Below, piece by piece: positions 1 through 8,679 of a stretch of 64,000 nucleotides of DNA; within the stretch, counting starts at the first letter, position 1, and each line of letters begins with the position of its first letter. Under the pieces are notes generated by a model. That model did no database searches. It saw nothing but the letters and a program-made list of their open reading frames with translations, and was not told the DNA's origin. The translations under genes and the position numbers were made by a program. Source of the stretch: Pseudoselenomonas ruminantium (GTDB lineage: Bacteria; Bacillota; Negativicutes; Selenomonadales; Selenomonadaceae); the NCBI RefSeq assembly GCF_900142515.1, contig NZ_FRBC01000012.1, forward strand, positions 1-64,000, read 5' to 3'.

Positions 1-157
1 ACGCGCCGCTGGCCTGCCCGGCGCAATCCAGCTAAACAACTCTAACCTTACAGGGAGGGTCGTTTAGCGGAAACAGAAAAAGCACTCCCCCGTGATCCCC
101 GACAGCGTATGAACGAGATACCTTCAGCACGAACTCGTCAACAAACTGCAATAGTCA
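1..157. other. Unassigned left edge, possibly the end of a structured RNA
   Basis: No protein of convincing length is visible. Short complementary segments are seen: 3-8 with 19-24, 31-37 (GCTAAAC) with 62-68 (GTTTAGC), 53-57 with 85-89, and 113-117 with 134-138. The second and third pairs interleave, as in an H-type pseudoknot. It could be the 3' part of a structured RNA starting outside the window or chance pairing. It does not match the tmRNA, RNase P, SRP or 6S signatures I know. Confidence 0.2.
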
Positions 158-182
158 AAAGGCCGCTTTTAAGAGCGGCCTT
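158..182 (-). terminator. Rho-independent terminator of the NHLM operon
   Basis: A perfect 7-bp stem (161-167 with 174-180) with a 6-nt loop is followed, on the minus strand, by TTTT. It lies about 30 nt past the stop of the last gene of the minus-strand export operon. Confidence 0.75.
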
Positions 183-212
183 CTGTATCAGGAAATATTC
201 TACATCCCCAGC

Positions 213-425
213 TCACCTATTTTCCCTTGGCTTATATTCCTGTATTTGCGGATTGCCGGCAGCTGACACATAATCCAGCTCATCTGCAGACAATGTTTTC
301 TGCCAAAGGGATTTTTTCCCCCGACGGTATTGGGCCAGCATTTCCTGTCGCAAGGACTGTTTCAATGGGCTCAGCTCCGAGAAATCAAACTGCCTGAGCC
401 ACTCCACCAGCTTTTCCTCATCCAT
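213..425 (-). CDS. 70-aa protein of unknown function, last gene of the NHLM export operon
   Basis: I do not recognise the family. The start at 425 has a GGGGGG ribosome-binding site 6 nt upstream. The protein is charged and mostly helical in appearance, with no cysteine, signal peptide or membrane segment. It follows the sigma-factor gene by about 60 nt. Residues 44-57 (TLSADELDYVSAAG) resemble the conserved leader motif of the peptide encoded at 8369 (TLDTKDLENVAGG), leaving a 13-residue tail after an Ala-Gly. It may be a small regulator working with the sigma factor, or a second substrate of the exporter with a long leader. Neither is shown. Confidence 0.6.
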   Translation of the reverse strand: MDEEKLVEWLRQFDFSELSPLKQSLRQEMLAQYRRGKKSLWQKTLSADELDYVSAAGNPQIQEYKPRENR

Positions 426-487
426 CTCAGGCCCCCCCTTAATCTATCTTTTATCCTTATATATGCGCGACAGCCAAAACCCTGACA

Positions 488-1048
488 TCACCGCAGGATT
501 TCCAGCAGTTTCTTCCTGGCCCGGCTGAGATTCTTCCAGACAGCATCCGGCGTCATGGACAGGGCTTCGCCGATCTGGACTGCAGACATATCCAGCCAGT
601 AAGTCATCTGCAGGATCTGCTGTTCCTTCATCGGTAGCTGCGTCAAAGCTGCCTTCAACTCGGCCTGCTTTTCCCGGCGCAAGGCACAGTTTTCCGGTTC
701 CTCCTCCGCCGGAGCGGGGGGCTGAAAATCTTCCGGCCAATCTTCTGCCCGCGCATAGCTTTTTCCCCGGTAGAGCATTTTCATTTCATTATCGGCAATA
801 CAGACCAGCCAGGTTGCAAAGGAGGCCTTGCCCGCATCAAATGCCCCCAGATGCTCATACATCTTCACAAAAGCACGACTCACCGCCTCTTCCGTCAGCT
901 CGATGTTGCAGGACTTCGCCAGCAGCCGCCGATAGATTACGGGAAAGAACGCATCATAGAGCTGGGCAAAGGCCTTTTCCTGCGTTACCGCAGCCTCCGC
1001 CACCCGATTCCAATACAAAGTGTCCCTCACTGAAACGCACTCTGCCAT
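488..1048 (-). CDS. ECF-like sigma-70 family RNA polymerase sigma factor
   Basis: A 186-residue protein with sigma region 2 at about 25-95 (the segment RAFVKMYEHLGAFD...FATWLVCIADNEM resembles the helix contacting the -10 element). An acidic, proline-rich linker is at about 105-125, and sigma region 4 at about 125-186 carries a helix-turn-helix (QIGEALSMTPDAVWKNLSRA). The start at 1048 has a strong GGAGG site. It is the fifth gene of a minus-strand operon behind both NHLM transporters, 19 nt after the second. That location suggests it controls expression of the export locus, including the divergent precursor gene. No membrane-bound anti-sigma factor is adjacent; the 70-aa protein downstream is the only candidate partner. 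Confidence 0.88.
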   Translation of the reverse strand: MAECVSVRDTLYWNRVAEAAVTQEKAFAQLYDAFFPVIYRRLLAKSCNIELTEEAVSRAFVKMYEHLGAFDAGKASFATWLVCIADNEMKMLYRGKSYARAEDWPEDFQPPAPAEEEPENCALRREKQAELKAALTQLPMKEQQILQMTYWLDMSAVQIGEALSMTPDAVWKNLSRARKKLLEILR

Positions 1049-1067
1049 AAGCCCCTCCTGTAATCGA

Positions 1068-3797
1068 TCAAGCTACCTGCCGTTTTACCAAATCAGCAAA
1101 AATCCCCTGTCTGGCCAACAGTTCATCAAACGTCCCCTGCTCTGCGACCCGGCCTTCATCTATGACAATGATCCGGTCACAGCCGCGGATAGTGGACAGA
1201 CGATGGGCCACGACAATACGGGTAGCCTTGAGTTTCTCCAGACTTTCCGTCACGATTGCTTGCGAACGATTATCCAAGGCACTGGTCGCCTCGTCAAAGA
1301 TCACCAGCGACGGTTTAGCGACCAAGGCCCGGGCAATCAGGATCCGCTGGCGCTGGCCGCCGGAAATATTGCTGCTGCCTTCGCTGATGACGGTCTGCAT
1401 GCCCATGGGCATGGCGGCAATATCTTCATCAATGCCTGCAGCAGCAGCAGCCTCCCAGGCAGCCTGCTGTGGCAACAGCCGCGTACCCACGATATTGGTA
1501 TAGATATCACCGGTCATCAGCTGACCGTTCTGCAGCACGACCCCCATCTGGCTGCGCACCGAAGGCAGATTCAACCCGGCCAGGTCCTGACCGTCAAAAT
1601 AGATGCCCCCACTCTTCGGCTGCTCAAAACCCAGCAGCAGACGCACCAATGTGCTCTTGCCACTGCCGGATTTCCCCACAATGGCCACATTCTCTCCCGC
1701 TGCAATGGAAAAGTTCACATCACGGAGCACCTCCGTGCCCCATTCCCCGGTCTGTGGATCAGGATAGGCAAAGGAAAGATGACTCACTTCCAGCTGGCCG
1801 GTAATACGGCCAGCTTCCTGTTTATCTCCGGTGTTTTCTGGTTCAGCCTGCAGGATCGGGCGCAAATTTTCCAACTGGGGCTGAATGCCGAAATACTGCC
1901 CCACCAGCTTGATGCAACCGCCCATTACAGCATTGAAGCTGCTGTAGGCAGCATTGAACGCAATGAACTGGGCATAGCTGAGACCCGTTTCCACCTGCCC
2001 GTTCGGTCCCAGGATTTCCATGCCATAGACAGCGACACAGTAAAGCACCATGGTGAGAATAAAGGGCTGGACACTGCCGATGATGCTGGTATAATTGTTC
2101 TGCCAGCGCAGGCGCAGGTTCCAGTTCCAACTCTCCCCGAAATCCCTGGCCCAAAGACTGTAGGCCTGTTCCTCAGCCCCTTGTACCCGGAATTTAGCCA
2201 AACCGGCAAAGATCTGCTGCACCGTACCGGCATTCTTGTTCCCGGCAGCAATGATCTTTCGCTGGAAAAACAGCACTCTCCGATAGACAAAGGCAATGAA
2301 CAAGCCGTAGATCAACCAGATAGCTACCGCTGTGCTCGTCAATTCCCAGCTGTAGTAACTCATGAGAAAGATACTCCAAAAGGAAAAGAGGAAAGACAGG
2401 ATACCCTCCACGAATTCCCCAGAAGCCAGATTCTTGGCAATGCCGATACCGCCCATGCGGCTGGCCAGCTCCCCGGCTGTGAACCTGCGGAAAAATCCCG
2501 CCGGCATCGATAATAGCCGCCCCCACATAGCCGCTTCGGCGCTCATTTCAATCCGATTGCTGATGCGCATGACGGCAATGGAACGCACCACCGACAGCGC
2601 CGCCGTGGTGAAACTGGTCACCATCAAAGCCTGCGTGACCGTGGCCAGCCCCTGCCGGTCCAGAATGGGAATGATATCTTCAAACACAGTTTCCGTGATG
2701 ATTGGCGTAACCAGCGGAATCAATCCGGCAAACAGGCTGCAGAGCAGGATTGCCTGATAATCACTGCGCCAGCACTGCCGGAACATAAAGCGGATCAGAT
2801 CCCAGAGTTTCAAGGCCCGGGCTGGGAAACCGGCATAACATTGAAACGCTTCCGTCTGAACCTGCCCAATATTGTCCGCCGTCAGCAAAATTCCCTGCGG
2901 ATCCTGTCCGGTAATGACTTTATAGGACTCCGGTGTCTGCGGAACAAAGGCCGCCGGAATCCGCTCCTTGCCCCAAAAGCCCAGTATGGTGCCGGTATCC
3001 TTGGCCTGCCAGCCAGTGGTGAGCTTCACCTGCCGCATCTGCATGTTGGCTTTTTGCAAGAGCCGCCGCCAAAGGGCGATATCATCCAGCGACTCCATGG
3101 TCTCAGCATTCAGTTCCATATCCTCGGCAAACATCCCCAAAGCTTTAGCTGCCTGTTTCGCCACAAAGACATAATCCATGCGGTCTTCGCTCTTCTGACC
3201 AGGAAGGCGTGCCGCATAAAGTTTTTCCTCTCCCAGCAGACTGCGCACACCATTTTCCAGCAGCAGCTGCTTGCTGTGCTCACGGATTTTCGTGCGGCGG
3301 GCCAGCCGCTTGTCCTCCGAACCAAAGCGCACGCCCAGCAGCATGGCAAAGATGCTCTCATTCTGGCCAAAGGCCGAAAGCAGTTCCGGCCCGGCACAGC
3401 TATTCATCACCGTCCCCCGCTGCCAGCTTCCTATGGTGTCATCCCCCTGTTCAGCCAGCTGTCGCAGCCAGGGAAGCTTCGCCAGATTGCGGAACCAGAG
3501 TTTCATCAGCGGCCTCAATTTCTCGTCCCAGTCTGCCTGCAGGGACAGGGGCCGGATTACGCTGTCTTCCACCGCATAAAGCTGCACCTCGATCTGTTCA
3601 AAATCATCCAGTGCCGGGAATGCCGCCTGTCCTGGTGCCAGCGTCAGCAGATAACACTGCCGGAAGGATTTCTCTCCCTTTGTAACGGCATAGGCTTCCA
3701 CCCGGCCTGTCACCACTTCATAAGCCATATCATCTGCGGCGAGCAGGAATCTGTCCCCGCCATATAGTTTTGTTTCTGCATGCTCAGGCAGGTGCAT
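1068..3797 (-). CDS. NHLM-type bacteriocin export ABC transporter, permease/ATP-binding protein without peptidase
   Basis: About 909 residues from the chosen start at 3797 (GGGGGG 6 nt upstream; an earlier in-frame ATG at 3845 lacks a site). The first ~330 residues are a soluble domain peculiar to this family. A six-helix ABC exporter membrane domain follows (about 350-640), then an ATPase with Walker A GKSGSGKST, signature ISGGQRQR and Walker B LVIFDEATSALD. There is no C39 peptidase, so it matches the second transporter of NHLM (nitrile hydratase leader microcin) export systems. It overlaps the end of the peptidase-containing transporter by 14 nt, so the two are probably made together and may form a heterodimer in the inner membrane. 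Confidence 0.9.
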   Translation of the reverse strand: MHLPEHAETKLYGGDRFLLAADDMAYEVVTGRVEAYAVTKGEKSFRQCYLLTLAPGQAAFPALDDFEQIEVQLYAVEDSVIRPLSLQADWDEKLRPLMKLWFRNLAKLPWLRQLAEQGDDTIGSWQRGTVMNSCAGPELLSAFGQNESIFAMLLGVRFGSEDKRLARRTKIREHSKQLLLENGVRSLLGEEKLYAARLPGQKSEDRMDYVFVAKQAAKALGMFAEDMELNAETMESLDDIALWRRLLQKANMQMRQVKLTTGWQAKDTGTILGFWGKERIPAAFVPQTPESYKVITGQDPQGILLTADNIGQVQTEAFQCYAGFPARALKLWDLIRFMFRQCWRSDYQAILLCSLFAGLIPLVTPIITETVFEDIIPILDRQGLATVTQALMVTSFTTAALSVVRSIAVMRISNRIEMSAEAAMWGRLLSMPAGFFRRFTAGELASRMGGIGIAKNLASGEFVEGILSFLFSFWSIFLMSYYSWELTSTAVAIWLIYGLFIAFVYRRVLFFQRKIIAAGNKNAGTVQQIFAGLAKFRVQGAEEQAYSLWARDFGESWNWNLRLRWQNNYTSIIGSVQPFILTMVLYCVAVYGMEILGPNGQVETGLSYAQFIAFNAAYSSFNAVMGGCIKLVGQYFGIQPQLENLRPILQAEPENTGDKQEAGRITGQLEVSHLSFAYPDPQTGEWGTEVLRDVNFSIAAGENVAIVGKSGSGKSTLVRLLLGFEQPKSGGIYFDGQDLAGLNLPSVRSQMGVVLQNGQLMTGDIYTNIVGTRLLPQQAAWEAAAAAGIDEDIAAMPMGMQTVISEGSSNISGGQRQRILIARALVAKPSLVIFDEATSALDNRSQAIVTESLEKLKATRIVVAHRLSTIRGCDRIIVIDEGRVAEQGTFDELLARQGIFADLVKRQVA

Positions 3798-6039
3798 ATC
3801 CAGTCCCCCCTTCCCCTTGCCGGGCAGTATTATCCCGTTCGGCAATCAGCCGTTTATAGGGGCCATCCTGCCCGATGAGCTGGCGATGGCGGCCCCGTTC
3901 CACCACTTTCCCATGGTCAAGGACGATGATCTCATCACAGTCCCGGATCGTGGACAGACGATGCGCCACCACCAGACAGGTGCAGCCCCGATGACGGATA
4001 TTTTCCAGCACCTGTTTTTCCGTGATGGGGTCCAGTGCCGAAGTTGCCTCATCCAGCACCAGCAAGGCCGGATTGACCGCCAAGGCCCGGGCGATTTCCA
4101 ACCGCTGCCGCTGCCCGCCAGAAAAGTTCAAACCGCCTTCGGCCACCCGTGCTTCGTAACCGCCTTCCAGCCGCAGGATATCCTCATGAATGCAGGCATC
4201 CTTAGCCGCCTGTATGATATCCCTCTTGGCCACGGTGCAGTCAAAGAGCGCAATATTTTCCGCAATGGTTCCGGATATCAGGAATATATCCTGATCCACG
4301 GCTGCCACCGAATTGATGATGACCTGCCGCGGCAGGTCGCGGCGGGGAATTCCATCGAAAGCCACCGTTCCCCGCCATTCCTCATAAAGTCCCGTAACGA
4401 TTTTGGCCAGCGTGGATTTGCCGCTGCCAGAAGCTCCCACCACGGCAATCCAGGCCCCCGGCGCCGCGTGCAGGGAAAAATTTTCCAAGAGCGGCGCTTC
4501 GAGCGGACTATAGCCAAAGCAGACGTCCGTGAGCGTCAACTCTCCCGACAGGCGCGCACGGGAGAAACTCTGCCGCTCCTGCTGGGCCGGAGTTGGAAAA
4601 TTCAAATCATCCACCTCATAGCAGCGCACATCGTTGAGCCGCTGCATCTGCATCTCCGTGACCTGCAAGGTAGAACCCAATCCCACCAACGCATTGACCG
4701 GCGCCTGAAAACTTCCCATCAGCTGCTGGAAAGCGATGAACATACCCGCGGTCATCGTGCCCTCCATGATGGAAAAACCACCAAACGTCATGATGAGCGC
4801 ACTATTGACACCAGCCAGCAACGTGGGCAGCAAACGCACAGACAGCGACCACAGAGTCGTTTTCTGAGAGGCGACCAGCACCTTGGTCTGGTAACCTGCC
4901 CATTTGGCAAAAAAATCCCCCTCATCCCCATTGGCCTTGATGATCTCAATCATGCGCAGCCCATTCATGGCCACGCCATAAGCCTTGGCCGCATCCTGCT
5001 GCATCCGCATGTTCAGATCCGTCAGATGACGCCGCATCGCAAAAAACAGGATGATTTCCACGGAACTGAACGCAATGCCGATGAGAGTCAGCGTAACGCT
5101 GTATTGTAATAACAGCAGCAGATAGAACAGGGCAACCAAAAGATCCAGCAATGCCGTTGCCGCCGGTCCCGACAGCACCTCGGCTATGGACTGGTTGAAG
5201 CCCACGCGCCCGGCCACCTCTGCCGCATAGCGCTGCTGGAAGAACTGCATGGGCAGCCGCAGCAGATGCCAGAAATACCCGGAGGAATCCGCCAGCGTCA
5301 GCTTCCGCTGCCAGGTGGTCAGCACCACGGCCCGCAGCCAGGCCATCAGCCCCGACAGGATAAAGGCCAGCGTCATGGCCAGGCAGAACTTGAACATCCA
5401 GTCCGGATGCTTCTTCGTCAGGATATCGTCCATGAATATCTGGTTCATCACCGGCGTGGCCAGCCCCGGTACAATGGCACAAAGTTCCAGGATCAGCACG
5501 AACAGGGCAGCCCATTTATCCCGGAACAGTTTCCGGAAGATATCGGCAAAGACATTATAGCGTTTCCCTTCCGGACAGAATCCCTCCCCGGGTTCAATAT
5601 AGAGAGCTATCCCCGTATAGGAGGTGCGGAATTCTTCCAGCGGCACCCGCCGGCGTCCCATGGCTGGGTCGTTCAGATACGCCATCCCCTCCTTGATGCC
5701 CTCCAGCACCACAAAATGATTGAACTCCCAATGGATGATCAAGGGAAATGGCTTTTCTGGAATCAGCTCCAAAATCTCCTGCAGCGTCCAGCGATAACCA
5801 TCCGCCTCACAGTGCCGTGCCTTGGCCGCTTTCAATATGCAGCTGGCCTTTGAGCCATCGCGGTTCACCCCGCATTCAGCCCGCAGCTTTTCCAGCGGCA
5901 CCCACTGTCCATAGTAGGCCAGCACCATTGCCAGGCATGCCGCGCCGCATTCCGTGGCCTCCATCTGCAGTACAGTCGGCACCTTGCAGCGGCAGCTTTC
6001 CTTTCCCTTCCATGTTATCAGCTTTTCCCATAATCCCAT
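3784..6039 (-). CDS. NHLM-type peptidase-containing ABC exporter (C39 peptidase, permease, ATPase)
   Basis: A 751-residue peptidase-containing exporter. The N-terminal C39 cysteine protease (about 18-145) keeps its triad: Cys31 in the ATECGAAC motif, His108 in WEFNHFVVL, and Asp124 in LNDPAMG. The membrane domain spans about 165-450. The ATPase has Walker A GASGSGKST, signature FSGGQRQR and Walker B LVLDEATSALD. In this family the peptidase cuts after a Gly-Gly (or Gly-Ala) while the substrate is exported. A fitting substrate is encoded divergently at 8369. The gene lies 4 nt after the HlyD-type adaptor and overlaps the second transporter. Confidence 0.93.
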   Translation of the reverse strand: MGLWEKLITWKGKESCRCKVPTVLQMEATECGAACLAMVLAYYGQWVPLEKLRAECGVNRDGSKASCILKAAKARHCEADGYRWTLQEILELIPEKPFPLIIHWEFNHFVVLEGIKEGMAYLNDPAMGRRRVPLEEFRTSYTGIALYIEPGEGFCPEGKRYNVFADIFRKLFRDKWAALFVLILELCAIVPGLATPVMNQIFMDDILTKKHPDWMFKFCLAMTLAFILSGLMAWLRAVVLTTWQRKLTLADSSGYFWHLLRLPMQFFQQRYAAEVAGRVGFNQSIAEVLSGPAATALLDLLVALFYLLLLLQYSVTLTLIGIAFSSVEIILFFAMRRHLTDLNMRMQQDAAKAYGVAMNGLRMIEIIKANGDEGDFFAKWAGYQTKVLVASQKTTLWSLSVRLLPTLLAGVNSALIMTFGGFSIMEGTMTAGMFIAFQQLMGSFQAPVNALVGLGSTLQVTEMQMQRLNDVRCYEVDDLNFPTPAQQERQSFSRARLSGELTLTDVCFGYSPLEAPLLENFSLHAAPGAWIAVVGASGSGKSTLAKIVTGLYEEWRGTVAFDGIPRRDLPRQVIINSVAAVDQDIFLISGTIAENIALFDCTVAKRDIIQAAKDACIHEDILRLEGGYEARVAEGGLNFSGGQRQRLEIARALAVNPALLVLDEATSALDPITEKQVLENIRHRGCTCLVVAHRLSTIRDCDEIIVLDHGKVVERGRHRQLIGQDGPYKRLIAERDNTARQGEGGTGYAPA

Positions 6040-6043
6040 AGAC

Positions 6044-7030
6044 TCACCTCGTCCGCAGCCATTGGCTCAATTTGTAGAATACCCGTTCAATGGGCGGCCG
6101 CCGCTCGATGATAATCGACCCCTTGACAAAACTGCCCGCCGTTATCGGTTTGTGCTCTCCCACCGAAGACGTCCATAAATAGCCGGAAGCATCGCTGTCA
6201 TCCCGCACCAGGTCGAACTTGATTTCCATCACAGAACTCTGCTGTGCCTGCACGATCCAGCCGGCCATCTGCTCATTGCCCAGATTCTTCTGGATTTCCT
6301 GCAGGGAAACAGGATACTGGGAAACCGTACGCACGGTTCCCATCAGGCTGCCGGACTGTGACACATCCACACCATTGGGTGCAAGCTGGATGGTCTGACC
6401 GACCTCCACCCGCTTGCCCTTGTCCACAGGGATATAGAGCACACCGGTAAGCCCCTCGGTGGCATCGCTGATACGCAGCCTGCACACAGGCGTTCCACTG
6501 CCCACGATACTGCCTGGCTCTACCAATACCTCATCCACGATGCCATCCACAGCCGTCCGGACATACTCGGTGACATCCCGCTGATAACGATAGGAATCAA
6601 ACTCATGCGCACGGCTGGCAGCTTCCCGCTGGCTGGCAGCCAGACCTGGCCCGTATTTGGCCATACGGGTGCTGGCCTCTTCCTTAGCCTGCACCACATG
6701 GGCAATGCGCGCACCCTTGCTGACCCATTCTCCGCTATGCACATAGACTTCATCGATAAGTCCGCTGCCCTGGCTGGCTACCTTGGTCACGCCGTTGGCA
6801 TCCATGATCATCCCCATGCCATCGGCCTTCACGGTAAAAGAACCGAATACCGACCACAGAATCACGGCAAAAATCATCACCGCTACGGCAATCAGGCCCA
6901 TCCAGCCCACAGGATTCGTAATCGGCAGGATGGAATCCAGCTCATCCGGCGAGCGCATCTTCAGCAGGGCTTCTTCACTGAAAATCGAGCTATGTGCCTG
7001 CTGCTTTTCCTGTCCATTCACCCTACTCAT
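6044..7030 (-). CDS. NHLM-type secretion protein, HlyD-family periplasmic adaptor
   Basis: A 328-residue adaptor. A short cytoplasmic N-terminus (FSEEALLKMRSPDELDSILP, typical of the NHLM secretion subfamily) leads into one membrane helix at about 43-65. A periplasmic domain follows with two biotinyl/lipoyl-like half motifs (about 80-120 and 155-185) and a short coiled segment between them. It would connect the inner-membrane transporters to an outer-membrane exit. It overlaps the preceding adaptor gene by 8 nt and precedes the peptidase transporter by 4 nt. No TolC-type outer-membrane protein is encoded in the window, so a shared one would be needed. Confidence 0.88.
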   Translation of the reverse strand: MSRVNGQEKQQAHSSIFSEEALLKMRSPDELDSILPITNPVGWMGLIAVAVMIFAVILWSVFGSFTVKADGMGMIMDANGVTKVASQGSGLIDEVYVHSGEWVSKGARIAHVVQAKEEASTRMAKYGPGLAASQREAASRAHEFDSYRYQRDVTEYVRTAVDGIVDEVLVEPGSIVGSGTPVCRLRISDATEGLTGVLYIPVDKGKRVEVGQTIQLAPNGVDVSQSGSLMGTVRTVSQYPVSLQEIQKNLGNEQMAGWIVQAQQSSVMEIKFDLVRDDSDASGYLWTSSVGEHKPITAGSFVKGSIIIERRPPIERVFYKLSQWLRTR

Positions 7031-8186
7031 CTCCTACGCTCACATCTACCCGCATGCCATCTTTCAGCCCTTCCAGATTTCCCGTAAGGACCACTTCACC
7101 TTCCTGAAGCCCGTCCAAAATTTCGACGAAGCCTTCATCACTGATACCAGCAGCAACGCTGCGCAGATGGATGATGCCTTCGCCATCCACCACCATTACC
7201 TGGCTGAAATCCGCATCCACCATCGCCTTGCGTGGCACCGTCAGACAGTCATGGCTTTTTTCAGAACTCAGGATAAGGCCCATATAGGTCATCGGCTCCA
7301 ACAGGCGGCTGCAATTATCCACTTCCCAAACTGCCCGGCGGATATCAGCGGGTTCCGACAAAGGCGGCGTGATTTCCACCAATTTTGCCCGGATCTCCTG
7401 CCGGCGCCCACGATTTCCCGCAGCATAACCTGTATCATATATCTTCTGCCAAGCCCCGTTATCCGCAAACCGAAGCAGCCCCTGACTGCCCAGCTCCATG
7501 TACCTGGCATCCACGTCCCCCAATGTCATGTTGAAGCGCAAGTGATTGAAATCGCCAATCAAAGCCACCGGTGTGCCGCTCTCCACATGAGCACCTTCAC
7601 GCTGATAGATGATGAGCACATCCCCATCCACCGGCGAAGTCACCTGCAGCCAGCTGGCCTGCACGCCGTATAGTTCCTCTTCCGCCCTGGCAGACTTCAC
7701 TTCTTCCTGCGCCGCCAGATACAGTGCTTTTGCCTCCTCATAACGCTCCATAGAAGTTGCATGATAGCCCAGCAGCTGCTCCTGCCGCTGGAAACTTCCC
7801 TGCGCCCTGGCCAGATTGGCCTCTGCCCGCCGTACCTTGGTAGCTGCCTGTTGCATCTTGATGGGAATCTGCTCACTGTCCATGCTCAGGATCACATCGC
7901 CCTTATGCACGGGGCTGTTCTTCTCCACATGCCATTTCGTGAGCCGTCCAGAGGCCAGCGCTACGGCATCCGTCATATTTTGGCTATAGAACTGCACCGT
8001 ATCCATCTCCAGGCGCGGCCGGATTGGACGCACCTGCACTCTGGCGCCGGTGATGCTGACCACCCGGCTCTCCATGCGGCTGGCAATCTGTTTCTCATCA
8101 TTATAGTTAAGATAAGCGCCATAGACTACAATCATGCCAGCAATCATCAGGATGATCATGATAGCCAGATAAAAATATCTTTTCAA
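7023..8186 (-). CDS. HlyD/RND-type membrane-fusion protein, first gene of the NHLM operon
   Basis: About 387 residues from a TTG start at 8186, chosen because AGGGGG lies about 9 nt upstream and the protein then begins directly with its membrane anchor (KRYFYLAIMIILMIAGMIVVYG). An open frame reaches 8270 but adds an unlikely N-terminus. Features are a lipoyl-like half (about 75-110), a coiled-coil hairpin rich in Ala/Glu/Gln (about 115-185), the second lipoyl half, a beta-barrel region, and a C-terminal segment typical of efflux adaptors. Two different adaptors in one operon are notable: this one resembles efflux fusion proteins, the next is the NHLM type. Confidence 0.82.
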   Translation of the reverse strand: MKRYFYLAIMIILMIAGMIVVYGAYLNYNDEKQIASRMESRVVSITGARVQVRPIRPRLEMDTVQFYSQNMTDAVALASGRLTKWHVEKNSPVHKGDVILSMDSEQIPIKMQQAATKVRRAEANLARAQGSFQRQEQLLGYHATSMERYEEAKALYLAAQEEVKSARAEEELYGVQASWLQVTSPVDGDVLIIYQREGAHVESGTPVALIGDFNHLRFNMTLGDVDARYMELGSQGLLRFADNGAWQKIYDTGYAAGNRGRRQEIRAKLVEITPPLSEPADIRRAVWEVDNCSRLLEPMTYMGLILSSEKSHDCLTVPRKAMVDADFSQVMVVDGEGIIHLRSVAAGISDEGFVEILDGLQEGEVVLTGNLEGLKDGMRVDVSVGDE

Positions 8187-8368
8187 CTGCAATGGCCCCC
8201 TTATTTTTCTTTGATTTAAATATTCGCAAAAAATAGACAAAGTCCTGCTTTTACCAAAATCCCATCCCATATCCTAATCGATAAAAAATGCATTTTTCCT
8301 GTCAGGAATCGGTAACACCTGCATATATAGAGACAGAAAGAAAAACTTCTATGGAAAGGATGATTACC
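8187..8368. promoter_or_regulatory. Divergent control region between the NHLM operon and the precursor gene
   Basis: This 182-nt A/T-rich gap separates the two divergent starts. On the plus strand TATATA at 8324-8329 could be a -10 element, but no good -35 TTGACA is spaced from it; GGAAT at 8305-8309 is reminiscent of ECF -35 elements. AAAGGA at 8355-8360 is the precursor's ribosome-binding site. A sigma-specific promoter is inferred, not shown. Confidence 0.4.
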
Positions 8369-8674
8369 ATGGCAAAATTTGACAAAGGCACGACCCTCGA
8401 CACGAAGGATTTGGAAAACGTAGCAGGCGGTACTTATATCGACAGCATGCAGGTCTGCCACTTCCTCAACCAGGCAGGATATGATAATGTACTCAAAGGA
8501 GGCGTTCTGCCTAATCTGGATGGCATGCGCTCTGCTCTGAACGACATGGGAATCACCTCCAATGACCATGGTGGCTTCAGCAAAGGAAACACCTACACCA
8601 TGGGCGACAAAACACTGACTCAGGATGAACTAATGAAAGTATTGCAGGATAAATTCCCCAATGCAAAAGGTTAA
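8369..8674 (+). CDS. Double-glycine leader peptide, putative NHLM export substrate (101 aa)
   Basis: The start at 8369 is preceded by AAAGGA with 8-nt spacing; two upstream in-frame ATGs (8288, 8351) are less well placed. Residues 1-21 form a classic leader: Leu10, Leu15 and Val18 in the hydrophobic positions, acidic residues between them, and Gly20-Gly21 at the cut site (LDTKDLENVAGG). Cleavage would release an 80-residue, hydrophilic, nearly neutral product. It has a single cysteine (Cys9 of the product), several Gly/Asn/Asp turns and a C-terminal helix (TLTQDELMKVLQDKF). It does not look like a pore-forming bacteriocin. No lanthipeptide, YcaO, radical SAM or other modifying enzyme is adjacent, and no immunity gene is evident. 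Confidence 0.85.
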   Translation: MAKFDKGTTLDTKDLENVAGGTYIDSMQVCHFLNQAGYDNVLKGGVLPNLDGMRSALNDMGITSNDHGGFSKGNTYTMGDKTLTQDELMKVLQDKFPNAKG

Positions 8675-8679
8675 AATGA

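Noticed and set aside
1020-2513. A long open plus-strand frame of about 497 codons opposite the NHLM transporter gene.
   Set aside because: The minus-strand frame has full transporter motifs; the plus frame is rich in His, Gln and Arg in the pattern of a G/C-biased shadow and has no domain or ribosome site.
8288-8368. Longer start (128 aa) for the double-glycine leader protein.
   Set aside because: The ATG at 8369 has the better ribosome site and gives a standard 21-residue leader; the longer form would put 27 non-leader residues in front.
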